Under the pieces are notes generated by a model. That model did not search any database, had not been told where the DNA came from, and saw nothing but the letters and a program-made list of their open reading frames with translations. The position numbers and the translations under genes are program-made. Shown here one piece after another: positions 1-10,969 of a DNA stretch of 64,000 nucleotides (its first letter is position 1; each line of letters starts with the position of its first letter). The stretch is from Pseudovirgaria hyperparasitica (taxonomy: Eukaryota > Ascomycota > Dothideomycetes > Acrospermales > Acrospermaceae), in NCBI RefSeq assembly GCF_010093815.1, contig NW_022985558.1, forward strand, positions 1,466,274 to 1,530,273, read 5' to 3'.

Positions 1-154
1 ACTAATTTAGCTTCTTTAATTATCTTTAAGGCTAAATAAGTATTCTACTCTTAGATCTCTAGCTAACGTATATATATAGATATCTAATACTAGTTCTATT
101 TCTAAGTCTACCTTCTCCTCTTATAAGACTCGCTCTAAAGAGATTACCTCTACC

Positions 155-1480
155 CCGGCTATACTAGCTAAAAAATCCACTTATTATAGTAGTATAAAGG
201 CGCGCTCTAAGTTAGAGAAGAAGGTAGCTAAGGCTACTACTACTATTACTACTAACGTAGCTACTAGTCACTCTAATCTAGGTAATCCTAGTACTAGTAT
301 TACGGAAGAGGTAGCTATAAAGCCTATCTATATCTACTCGCGCTATCTATCTACTCTACCTCCTTTAGAGAATAAAGAAGATCTTATTATAGATAATAAT
401 TAAGAGTTTACGTCTTCGCCGCCTTACTCTAAATACTATTTCTCTTTTTAGTCTAATATAGACTAACTTAGTTACTCTAGGTCCTTTTAGGACCTTAATA
501 TTTACTCTAAACCTAGCCCTAGTAATAATAAGGTCTAGGTCGCTAAAGATACTAAACGTAGTCGTAGTTTACGCTATAGAAAAACGGCGAACTACGGTTT
601 AATATACTTTAAGTATATTAAGGCTTATACTACTAGCTCTAAATATCTCTTCCGCTCTAACTCTAGTATTAGCTACTACTCTACTAACCGTAATAGATCT
701 ATATACCTAATCTTTAAGCTCTCTACCCGCTACCGCCGCTATACCGTCCTTAGTAAAGTTTATCTTTAGGTAAGTCTATTAGACTATTTTAGTCTAGAAT
801 AATCTAAAGTCGTCTATACTAATACGTTTTTAGGTTTCTATTTATATATAAGATATATATAACGATCTTCGCGTCCGCGAGACTCTTAGCGGTTCTAGTA
901 GTTATCTAGCTTCTATATATAGAGAGTTTAGAGAGTACTATAAGCTCTTTCTAGAGGTTATTAAAGTATAAGTTTAGAAACTATTAATTATTATTAATCT
1001 TAGCTTATTATTTTTAGTTACTACGAGATTTCTAGTACTTAGACTATCTATTCTAGGGAGTTGGTTTTAGCTACTAAGGCTATAGAAGAGATTTATACTA
1101 TTCTTTCCTACCCGCCTTATACTACTAACGGGTCTCGTAAGAGATCTACTAGTTCTCCTTCTAAGTTATCTTATAAGAGGGTATATATTCTATTCTAGAT
1201 TATTCTAGACCGCGTTAGCTAACTTTAGGTCTAGTTACTCCGCTCTAGCGCTTAGTTATTATCTTACTAGACTCTAACTAAGCGCGTAGTTACTCTAGAG
1301 GATAAGGTCTCTAACCTCTATCACTCTATTACTCGGTTAGTTCGTTCGCTATACTCTAAGAGTAATAATAAGATAGAGGAGTAGCTCTATAGCTCTATTT
1401 GCTAGGGTTTCTATATAGTATATATTAGCTCTATCTACCTGGTTTCTATCCGTTTTAGTCCTTTTTAGACCGTTTAGATA
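155..1480 (+). pseudogene. Antisense ORF remnant in A1 3' region
   Basis: A reading frame opposite to pol lies between the 3' end of pol and the missing 3' LTR. Its start region matches the 103-codon antisense ORF of A0 (61455-61766), including a basic Ser/Lys/Arg-rich beginning and an acidic Pro/Leu-Glu-Asp patch. Further on it has a Cys/Tyr-rich stretch with C-x2-C-like spacing that also occurs in A0 and A2. No function is recognised; a zinc-binding protein is one possibility suggested by the spacing. The frame is broken many times. Its presence at the same place in three A copies argues that it is part of the element. Confidence 0.55.
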
Positions 1481-2049
1481 TCTATTTACTAGTTTTCTAG
1501 TAATTTAATTCTTAACTTAATGATATTATATACGTTCTTATTTATTCTATAACTATTAAATTTTAGGTTCTAATTTCCTTTAAGTTACTTAAGTATAGGT
1601 ATTATATATAAATTAGTTTATCTCTCTAAATTATATTAGAGTATCTAAACTAGTAGCCTAGTGATTATTAGTTCGGGTACTCTAACCTTTTATATTATAT
1701 ATTACGAGTTTAATTCCGTAGTAGGGTACCTTTTTAGTTTCTTAGTTCTATATTCTTCTTATGTATAATAGTCTATATTAGTCTATTCTAGACTTCTCTA
1801 TGTTATTCTATTATAATATATCGCGTCACGTGCCTATAACGGTTATTTACGTTTTCTTCGCGTTTAATAACCGTATATTACTTGAATTATAGGGCTGCCT
1901 TATAGAGTTTTCCTAGTATGCGTTTAGGATTTATAATTTAATACTTCGTTCTCTATAGTATCCTTCTTCTTTTTATAACGGCCCTAATAGCGCTAGGTTT
2001 ATAGTGGTAACGTATTATTCTATAACCTCTATTTATATATAGCTATCGC

Positions 2050-3134
2050 GGTACTTAAGATATATACTATAGGTTTCTAGGTGTCCTTATCCTCGGTGTA
2101 GTTCTTCTAACGGATTTAATACTTTTAGATACCGTTCTCGTTAAGCCTATGTTTAATAATATAGTCTACTTTATATACGTCTAGTCTATCTTAGGGTATA
2201 ATAGAGTATAATTACACGTTCGTGTGTTTATATATATTAGGTCGAAATCTTTTAAGTAATAAGACGTGGAATACGTTATAGACTTTTATATTATTTCCTA
2301 GGTCGAGCTCGTAGGCTCTTATACCGATATAATATTTAATTCGGAAGGGACCAGCCATTTTATAATCGAGCTTTTTATTTACTCGCGATATTTATATATT
2401 ATAGACGTTAAGGAGGACTTCGTCTCTCTCCTTATACGCTTAATCTTTAACTAATCTATTATAGTACTTTATATACGACTTATTTACTTACTAGATTATT
2501 ATGTAATAGTTACGTACGGTTTTAAAGATTTTAATTGCTAGTTCCTACGTATGGACGTTAACATCTATCGTTCGGTCGAACTAGACCGTATAAGGTTCGA
2601 AACCTATTCTTAGACTATGTCCTAGGTTTACCTAGAAGGGCGTAATATCTATTATACTATAATAACTATTATTATATACGAATTCTACTATACTTAGTAG
2701 AGAGGCCTAGTCGTCTTATTCGAAATTATAGAATACACGAAGGTAGGCCTCGAGCGTTTAGTTCTATCGCTCTATCTAACTATCTATTTATAGATAGAAT
2801 GCTATTAATATATTTCTATTTATACCGGCCATTTTATAGAATAACGTCTAGAATTTTAACGTGAATATACTCCCTTAGTCTATAATAATCCTTTTTAGTA
2901 TACTATAGACCTTAATAATCTTATTCTAGAATACTTATACTAGTTCTTTTAATATAATCGTCTTCTATATAGAGACGTACCTAGATATCTTTATAAGTCT
3001 ATCTACGATAATAAGAATTAAATTATAACTTATTCTAAGTATCTTACTTAGAGATAAGTTAACTATAAAATCTATAGTAATATCTTTCTATATAAAGAGG
3101 GGGACTAGTAGAGGCTATAAGTTTCTATATAGTA
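2050..3134 (-). pseudogene. A1 pol 3' end: integrase C-terminus and chromodomain
   Basis: Reading the minus strand, the region downstream of the B1 junction continues the DDE integrase core. It then reaches the integrase C-terminal domain, with the typical ...NVF-x-V-x-LLE... ending, and a chromodomain at about 2058-2178. The chromodomain keeps the YxVxW-x-GY-like layout seen more clearly in A0 at 59697-59815. In living chromoviruses this domain steers integration towards heterochromatin marks. The other half of the integrase is at 14546-14800, on the far side of B1. Fossil, with many breaks. Confidence 0.7.
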
Positions 3135-3503
3135 TAGTAAGCTATCGCTACGTGTGTCCCTTTTTATAAATGGCTATGTTCTTAGTATAGTAGTCGCGAC
3201 GAACTCATAAGTATCTCTCCTAGGTATTATAAGTTCTCTTTAAACGTACGACTTCTTATTAGTTCTCTTTTATAATAGGACGGGTCTATATAATACTCTT
3301 AATCAATTCTTTAATAGCTAAGCCTAATAATTAATACCTATAGAGGCCCATGAACGTAAGGAAAGGTCGAATCGTCGAATATTAGTAATGGGGGAAGCGT
3401 GCCGAGTAGAATGACCGAGGAAAACGCCCTCCTTAAATATATAACAAAGCCATGTGATCGAGCTAGGGATATATATATATAGGGCTATAGGAGCGGCCTT
3501 CCA
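3135..3503 (-). repeat. B1 3' LTR
   Basis: A 369-bp repeat matching 14177-14545, 34143-34511 and 45185-45553. Against its partner at 14177 I count about 17 differences, all transitions, and no indels. Just inside it (about 3504-3522), the minus strand reads a short purine-rich run that could be the polypurine tract. Confidence 0.9.
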
Positions 3504-3651
3504 TATATACCTCCCCGGCCTATAGAACTACTACCCTTAGTAGTATAGTAACTATATAAGAAACCGTGTAAAGAACGCCTAAAAGAAAGACCTTAATACG
3601 AATAAAATGCGCCCCTAGTAAACCTCTCGGCGCGGGTAAACCTTAGCCTAG

Positions 3652-3684
3652 ATTATTAGTTAAGGGTAGCCCTTAACTAATAAT
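3652..3684. repeat. Hairpin H1 of B1, downstream of ORF3
   Basis: A perfect inverted repeat with 15-nt arms (ATTATTAGTTAAGGG and its complement) around a 3-nt loop TAG. It lies between the end of the third ORF and the 3' LTR. The same arm sequence recurs between gag and pol (10924-10962) and, shorter, before gag (13646-13670). It is also present in B2. Confidence 0.85.
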
Positions 3685-3699
3685 TAGGTAGGCTTTTAG

Positions 3700-6600
3700 G
3701 CGCCTAATCTTAGTACTCGAGATCGCGAGCCAGCTCCTAAAGAATCGTGTCGCTTATCTTAGAGAGGTTAGATTCCTCCTTATCGGATAGTTCGTTAGGC
3801 CTCTCCTATCTATAGAAGTTCTCTTTAATATTATCTAGGCCCGCGTCGGGCTCGAATTTCTTAAAATTAATTAGCTACTTAGCGGCGCGCGCCTCATTAA
3901 ATTCCTTCTAGAACGACCTATCCCTATAGACTAGCTTTTTCTACCTTACTATTTTCTTAAAGGTCTCTATAAATACCCTCGAGCCCTCCTTAAACTAGGT
4001 ATCTACCTTAGCTTTAAGTTATTAAGGACTTGCGTTAAGCTACGTAGCTACCTCTTCTTTTATCTCCTAGCTATCCTATCTTTTACGGCCGACTAATACG
4101 TTACTAACGGCGTTAAAACTCGGGAGTTAAACTACGGCTAGGAAGGCAAAAGAAATCGCGCTATATTTATTAGAAAATCCCGACGGAGACGTAGGTCCTA
4201 GAGTTAAATTCCTATAAGCTACTACGAGTTATTTCTATATACCTATTTTAGGTACTTCTATTATTATATAATTAGGGCTAATCGCGATATACTATAGAAG
4301 CATCGTACGTCTTCTACCCTTTATAGGACCCTAGGCGCCGTGTATTATTAGTAGGCTAGAGATACGCACTTTAAGGGACTAGTAGGGGACCGGAACGAAG
4401 GGACTAAATCGTTTCCTATCGTCCGTATTATAGATCTTATCATTAATAGCCGTGATTATACCGTTTCGATTAACCCCCTCGCGGAGCTTAGCCTTTAACT
4501 ACTATTCGTTTAAGAACTTATAGAAGCGAGGAACGATTATAGTATAGTCGTTACTTCGTTCGTCGTCGAGACTAATACTTCTCTAGATTATATTAAACCC
4601 GTGTCTATCGCTAGGATCGAGGATTTGATTGATAGCGTTATCGAGATACTTAAAACCCGTCTTATCGCCCCTATCCTAGGACTTCGTATAGTACGGGTAC
4701 GAGATTAGATAGTAGTTAAGATCGGGCTAAAGAGCGATATAGGTGAGCTAGTAAAGTAGGCATTACCTAATAAACTATTAGATATAGGAGTAGTATATAG
4801 TTCGTAGCCAGCCGTAGTTCGATTTCTTATTAAACATACGCTAGTAGTACTTATATATATTAAATTCATCCCTCGCGAGTTCTAGAATACTCTTATAAAG
4901 TATAGAGGTCGTCTTTTTAAGTGGCTCGAAGAGCCCTTTAATATTAATACTTCCGGTACGTTCCCACTCGTCGAAGAGTTATCTACCTATTCTACCGTCC
5001 TCCTTCTAAATCATAAATGCGATACTAGTAAGAATAGTTTTAATATTAATAACTTACTTCGGGGTCTCTAGGGCCTAGTAATAATAGACATCTAATACCT
5101 CTATTAGATAAGGTAGCTACGTGTACTTCGCGAACTAGGTATAGCGGTCCTTATAAACTTTAAGGGCCCCCACGTTATCTCTAAACTCATATACTATTTT
5201 AAGTCTCGCCACTAGATTTAAGTAGGACACGCTAATGAGCATATTATTCTTTCTAGCCATATCTTGGTAATGCTTATAGTAGACTTTATACGGAATAGCT
5301 ATATTACCTATCTACGCTTTCTAGCGTACTAGTAGGGCCATTCCCTTAATACTCGTGAAATTCTTCTTTAATAATATAGCTACCTTAAAAGTCTTCGTTA
5401 CTAAAGGCGCGCATTAATACTTCTTAGACTCGTCCTCTTCCTTAACTAATACTATTATCTTAGAGTACGAACTAAGAATAACCGGGGATTATTATATAGG
5501 CGCCCCTAGTAATTACTAAGGGCTAGTAGATAAGGCACGTCCGCGAGTGGGTTTTATCGGCGTAGCCGTAACAGGTACTAAAGAGGTTCTCGCATGGTCT
5601 AGTAAGGGACGTTTACTAGTAGTAGTAGGAGGAATACTTACTTTAAACGGATAACTAGCTTTAAAGAGATAACGTGCTACTAAACTAGGAGGCGTGCTTC
5701 GTAGAGGGGACTTTACCGCGGGCGTTACCTATACTAGTTTTAGCGACGGTAAGGTCTAAGGCGGAGGCGATATACTTATCTCTTTAATTTATAGGTAGTA
5801 TTCGACGGGCCTATGAACCATTCTACTTATCTATAACTATTAACTAGCGGGGATAATAAGTCCCGTCTTATTATAGAACGTTAGTTTATTTTATCGGCTA
5901 GGGTAGTTTAAGAGTTACTAGAGAGATAGACCGTCCTTATTACTATTACTAGCTAGGGCGGTATTAATATTAGAGCTCTAAAGATATGCCTTAATTCCCC
6001 TTCCCTTCTATCCCTAGCCGATTTAGGACCATAGGGATGCGTTTAACTAGTTCCTCGCTCTCGCCCATGTCCGCACTCGTAAGAGCGCTACTAGCTTTTC
6101 TATAAAGTTCTATGTTTACTAGAGCTGTCCGAGGGCGGATTAGAGTAACTAGCCGTCGTTATTAGAGAGGTCTTTTCGCTAGTTTTATAGAATTATATTT
6201 TTAGCTTTTAGGATGCGGGAGTTAGTATCTCTTCCACGACGAATTATCTCGTAGACTTCTTTTAGAATAGAGGAGTTAATCTTTACCTTACTATACCCTA
6301 TTACGGCTTCTACTTTCTAGAAGAGGTTAACTATACTACTTAAGAGCTATTCTATAAGGCTAGTAATATAAAGGAGATTATTAAACGTGTCTAGAATATA
6401 GTCCTATCGCTCTTGCGGGTCCTAGATAGCGATAATTCGGTTAATAGTGGACTTATTTACTTCCGTAGCTTCTATAGCCTATCTATATAGAGTAGTAGAT
6501 GGCCTCGATACCACGATAGCCGTCGATGGCCCTACTTTAGTACTTATAACTCTTAACTAGAACCGCGTCTATCTTATTAGTGCTTAATAATCTTATAACT

Positions 6601-6760
6601 CTTCACGGGTAGGCGTTTTCTTTTTCGGCGGGGCTATTATTATTATTGGTTCTATCGGCGAGTTATATTCTAAGGAGAGATAGTTAAGCGAGGCGGAAGT
6701 AGAGGAGGAGGTTTTATTAATTAAGAAGGTATAGAGAGGTGTAAGAGGGAAGAGTTATAT
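3700..6760 (-). pseudogene. B1 ORF3, unknown protein, about 1,000 codons
   Basis: One reading frame can be followed on the minus strand, the same sense as pol, from about 6760 to 3700. It lies between the tandem-repeat spacer and the 3' LTR. B2 has the same frame at 34708-37768. The readable stretches are rich in charged and aromatic residues and look like a soluble protein. I see no obvious signal peptide, run of transmembrane segments, or retroviral protein motif. The position is where some Gypsy elements carry an extra gene, but position alone does not identify a function. I do not recognise the family. The frame is broken many times, in a pattern expected of RIP; the longest open stretches are 60-70 codons. 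Confidence 0.6.
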
Positions 6761-6796
6761 ACTATCTTAAGTTCTCTTTTTATGCCTCCTCGAATG

Positions 6797-6965
6797 CCGG
6801 GTATATAGTAATTTTTATAAATGATTCTTACTAACGGCCGTAGGCCCGTATACGTGTCGAATCTATAAATAAATATATACTAGGTATATAGGAAATCTAT
6901 GAATGAATGTATCTACCGGGTATATAGCGGAATCTATAAATGAATAGATACCGGGTATATTCTTA
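6797..6965. repeat. Imperfect short tandem repeats between pol and ORF3 (B1)
   Basis: The spacer between pol and ORF3 contains diverged repeats of a unit of roughly 35-40 bp. Each begins near CCGGGTATATAG and continues with AATCTATAAATGAATAGATA-like sequence. About four copies are visible. It is non-coding in appearance and is also present in B2 (37804-37967). Confidence 0.65.
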
Positions 6966-7407
6966 TCCTTATAAGACTTTCTATAAGTATCTTTTTCTTC
7001 TATACCTTCTCCTTCTTTTCTTTCTTATTAGTTTCTAACGGGGCCCGTTCTATAGTAACGAAATAGACCTTTAATAGGTAGGCTTCGATTACACGACCGG
7101 CTTTAATGTATAGTAGGTGGAATTCGCGTAAACGCCATTATGTCTTCTTTCGAGCATTACTTACTTTAATAATAAGTTTTATTATTTTATAGTAATAATA
7201 GGGTTCATTATCCTCTTTCGATGATAGAGTTCATCGTTATAAGACTACTTTTATAAGTATCCCTTCCCTTCTTAAAAAAACTTCTATCCCCTAGAAGGAG
7301 ATGTTAATTCTAGAGAAACATAAATATTCCTCTCTATTAAAGTCTTACGGAGTAGGAATTACTACTTCTACCCGGGTTCGTGTAGCGTCGTCGAGGTATT
7401 CTATAAG

Positions 7408-10400
7408 TTATTTATAATAGTTTTCCTTATCGCCACTCTCCTTATTTTCCTTAGTAATTCTTCTAATTAGTAGTCGTGAGGGCTTATCGTAACTCTCGTT
7501 ACTCGTATTTCTTATGAAATATTTCTTTAACCTATAGCTAGGAAACGTCCCTCTAAGCATGGCTCTATTAAGCTCCGTAAGCTTATAAGTATAATTAAAC
7601 ATAGACTAGATTCTATATGGCCCCCTCTAATGCTACCTTAGCTTCCGCCCTATATTCTTCTATCGCTATAAGTCGTATAGGAGGATAATTATATTAACTA
7701 GTAACGACTCTTAATGAAGGTAATAGTCGTTATTCTATACCTCTCTTAATTCCTTACGCGTTCGTATCGCGTAGGTATAGGCCTCCTTAAGATTCTCGGA
7801 TCTTCTCTTAAGTTATCTAGCTTAAAGAGCGAGTAAGTCGGACGTTAATTATACCTTATCCTAAGGGAGCATTCGGAGCGACTTAAATTCGACTTTAATA
7901 GGCATGATTGGTTTATGGCCGAGCATGAGGTATATAGTACTATACCCTATACTAGTACGTGTCGTTATTCTATCTATCTAGACGACCGTATAGAGGTAGT
8001 TAGGCTAGTTCTTAAATCCGCCATTAGTTATCTTCGCGAGAGTATTAGCGAGTAGTATAAAACTTCTCTTAATAATCCTATTTACTTAGGGATTATACGT
8101 AGACGTAACCTTCTAATAAATTCTATAGAGTTAGAGGAGCTCCTCTATAGCACCTATATTTTCTCTACTACTATTATAGGTGATTTTAGGAATAATTCCG
8201 TATCTATAGATTACGTTCTTAAAGAGGAACTTTACGACGACTATAGACGTGGCCGCCGTACATGCCTCCGCCTTAGTCTATCCGCTTAGCTATTCTTATA
8301 TAGATACTACTTTACTATACCCTATAGAAGGTGGTAGTATCGTTACGTCTAAGTATATTCTTTACTAAAGAATAGGCGTTATAACGTGGTGGAGCCCTCT
8401 ATTAAGACCTCCGAGGAGCTTACTTCGTCGTTAATATTTATTATAGGTTTTCACGTGCTATCGTACGTCTCTACGTATACCTACCTACTAATACTTATTC
8501 TTAATCCTTCCGAGAGTCCCTTTACTACCTCTATAATCTATCTCGTTGTGAGTAGTAGTAATTATACGCGCCCTAGTATTCGGATCCTTAATTACTCGTG
8601 TATATTAGCGATGCCTATCTTCTCTCCGCTAGAGTATTCGGTTATACACGAGGAACTTTAGGTAGTCGGTTATAAAGGCCTTATACGCTCGGTTAGTTAG
8701 GTCGGTTAGCCTCTTAAGTATAGTAAAATACTTCGTAATCCTCTACTATTTATCGCTATATTTATCTATTAAGGGAGACTTAATAGCGGTATAGTCGAGT
8801 ATCCCTATCGTGTAATCTCTCCCGCTAATAGGCTTAATTAACGACGTCTCTAGCACGTCTATATATAGAGCCATGTCCACGAACTCGTCTAGGTTAAAGG
8901 TAGGGACGTCTAGTAGTTCTTCTTCTTCGTATATCTGTAAGATACCGTTAGCGACTACGTTATACTTCCTAGGTACATGCCTAACTATAAAGTTCTATAG
9001 CTAAATCTACGCGAGCCACCTAGTAACGAGCGCCCCTAGTAAGTTAGTTATGGTATAGTTAATTTAAGCGACTAGAGTATTTATATCTATTTCTATAATA
9101 AAGTACGTGCCATAGAGATATTACTAGAACTTCTATAACGCGTGGAGAAGGGCTCGGTACTCTAGTTTCACGGTATCATAGTTTCTCTTAGCTTTTAACT
9201 ATATTCCTCTATTATACCGCGATAGCTAACGTTTACGATTCTCGTTCTCCTATATTAATATAGCCCCCTATCTAACGTTACTAGAGTCTACTACTAGAAT
9301 TATATCTTCTCTATCTATCCCGTACCGTAACGTTATTAGTACGGGAGTAGTAGTTAGAGCTATCTTTAGCGCGTCCATCGAGGTCTACTCCTTAGCTATC
9401 TACTACTAGGCCGATTCATTCTTTAATAGTATAAATAGCGGCGATGCGATAATAGTATACCTGGGGATCTATATCCGGAAATATATATAAACGCTAAGGA
9501 AGGCTCGCATATTCGTCGTGTTTTTATAGGGTTTCCAGTCCCTAATAGTAGTAACCTTTTTATTACTTGGTCGCCTCCCTTTAATACCGTAGACGTATCC
9601 TATAACGTTAGCGGCTTTAATATACCACTAAGTCTTCTTACTACTTAGGGCGTATCTAGCGCGCTCTATATCCGCGAGAACCTTATCCACGTTAATTAAA
9701 TATTCTAGAATATATCTACGAATTCTAGGTAGGGCTTCCTTAGAGTTATATTTCGTTATAGGTTCTTTAATATCTAAGTTATCTAGGAATAGTAGAGCCC
9801 TCTCCGGGATATATTCTTATATAATAGTTAATATAATCCTAACGAACTAAGCTACTAAATTAGTAGCCCCTTAAGATAATGTTATCCCGCGTAGTAACCC
9901 TAGGGGCGTTATAAACCCCGTTAAGTCTCGGTAATACTCTACTAATAGAATCTAATTATATCCTAAGAAGAAGTCGGTAAACGTTAAGACGGCTATCCCC
10001 ATAAAGTACTCTAAGAATTCTTTATATAAGGGCGGCGTGGCCGCATTACGAATAGTAACTTAGTTGATTTCTATCGCCGAATTAATTAACCTATAATCTC
10101 GTTCCTTATTAGCTTCCTTCTTCTTTTCCACGAGAAAATAGTCGTTTTAATAAGGACTACTATAGGGCTCGAGCCTTCCGCTATTAAGACGCTCTTTTAG
10201 GATCGTGAGTACCTTCCTATAAAGGGCTCTAGAAATATTAAAGTTCTTAGTCTACTATACCTTATATTCTACCGTTCGGATCTTCTACGGAGGTGCCACC
10301 TCTTTATTAAATTTACTAAGGTATAAGAATTCCCATGCTAGTACTTCCTCGCGATATAATAAGATTATATATAGTAACTTAAGTTCCGCGGGACGTAGCT

Positions 10401-10917
10401 CTATTCTAATCTTTAGCTAACTTATATATAGAGACGTTAGACGTGTTCCTAGCGGGATAGTTACCCTTCGAGGCTCTATTAGTCTATTAAGCGCGTTAAG
10501 GCCTAGGTGGACGGCCGGAAGAAGTATCTACTATGCAATTACTTATTCACGCTAGTCTAGATACCCTAATAGATTCCTAGGGACCTTTCGGTAGGCTTCG
10601 GAGTCATCCATAGGGTATACTTTAACTCCCTTTCTTTTATATATAGTGGCTATACTAAATCCCTTTAATACCCCGGAAGAATACCGTCTTTAGAGGCCGG
10701 TGGAGCCTACTATAAGCTATTCTATTATTATACCTTATTTATATACGAAGGCAGCGTACCTCGCCGCCGTAACTAGGGCGGCTAAGTTATCTTTTCTCGA
10801 TAACCGAGTAACATTTTTAGGCCGGATTTTCTTAGAAAGTAACTCTATATAACTTATTTCTATATCCGTATAAAAATATATCCTATCCCCTTCATTAGTA
10901 GGTTTACCGGACCCCAT
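7408..10917 (-). pseudogene. B1 pol: reverse transcriptase, RNase H, integrase
   Basis: Sense order on the minus strand is as follows. Start is at an ATG at 10917 (MGSGKPT...), just after hairpin H2. The reverse transcriptase spans about 10220-9600, with an LEPYSSPY-like block near 10160 and an FLDN (FLDD-type) catalytic block near 9790. RNase H spans about 9330-9060, with a KLEYRALLHALQKF-like block followed by DLxGALVTRW-like sequence, which is characteristic of a fungal Gypsy lineage. Integrase follows at about 8700-7408, ending in a TYKLxELNxxxLRGTF-like C-terminus without a chromodomain. Protease is not resolved and may be encoded upstream. This product would copy and integrate the element. 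Fossil, with tens of breaks. Confidence 0.8.
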
Positions 10918-10923
10918 TTAGTA

Positions 10924-10962
10924 CGGATTATTAGTTAAGGGTAGCCCTTAACTAATAATCCG
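10924..10962. repeat. Hairpin H2 of B1, between gag and pol
   Basis: A perfect inverted repeat with 18-nt arms (CGGATTATTAGTTAAGGG and its complement) and a 3-nt loop TAG. It lies in the gag/pol junction, a few bases before the pol ATG at 10917. Elements of this kind could act in RNA structure, expression of pol, or termination; none of these is shown. Confidence 0.88.
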
Positions 10963-10969
10963 GCTTAAC

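Larger units (their letters stand above)
1..3134 (-). mobile_element. A1, Ty3/Gypsy chromovirus, 3' segment (3' LTR outside window)
   Basis: This is the 3' part of a minus-strand Gypsy element. It aligns along its whole length with the reverse complement of A0: base 1 matches about A0 61927, and base 3134 matches about A0 58741. In sense order it holds the rest of the integrase core, the integrase C-terminal domain, a chromodomain, and a long 3' region with an antisense reading frame. The element resumes at 14546 after the B1 insertion and ends in its 5' LTR at 18544-18783. It is broken many times, consistent with RIP, and the coding parts are fossil. The 3' LTR must lie left of the window. 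Confidence 0.85.

Noticed and set aside
3652-3684. B hairpins as nested MITEs
   Set aside because: Too short, no target duplication, and fixed at the same ORF borders in both copies.
7408-7602. 64-codon minus-strand ORF as a separate small gene (also 38416-38610)
   Set aside because: It is the integrase C-terminus of B pol, not an independent gene.
8386-8661. 91-codon plus-strand ORF (and 39463-39669 in B2)
   Set aside because: Antisense shadow of the B integrase; it falls between pol domains and lacks any family likeness.
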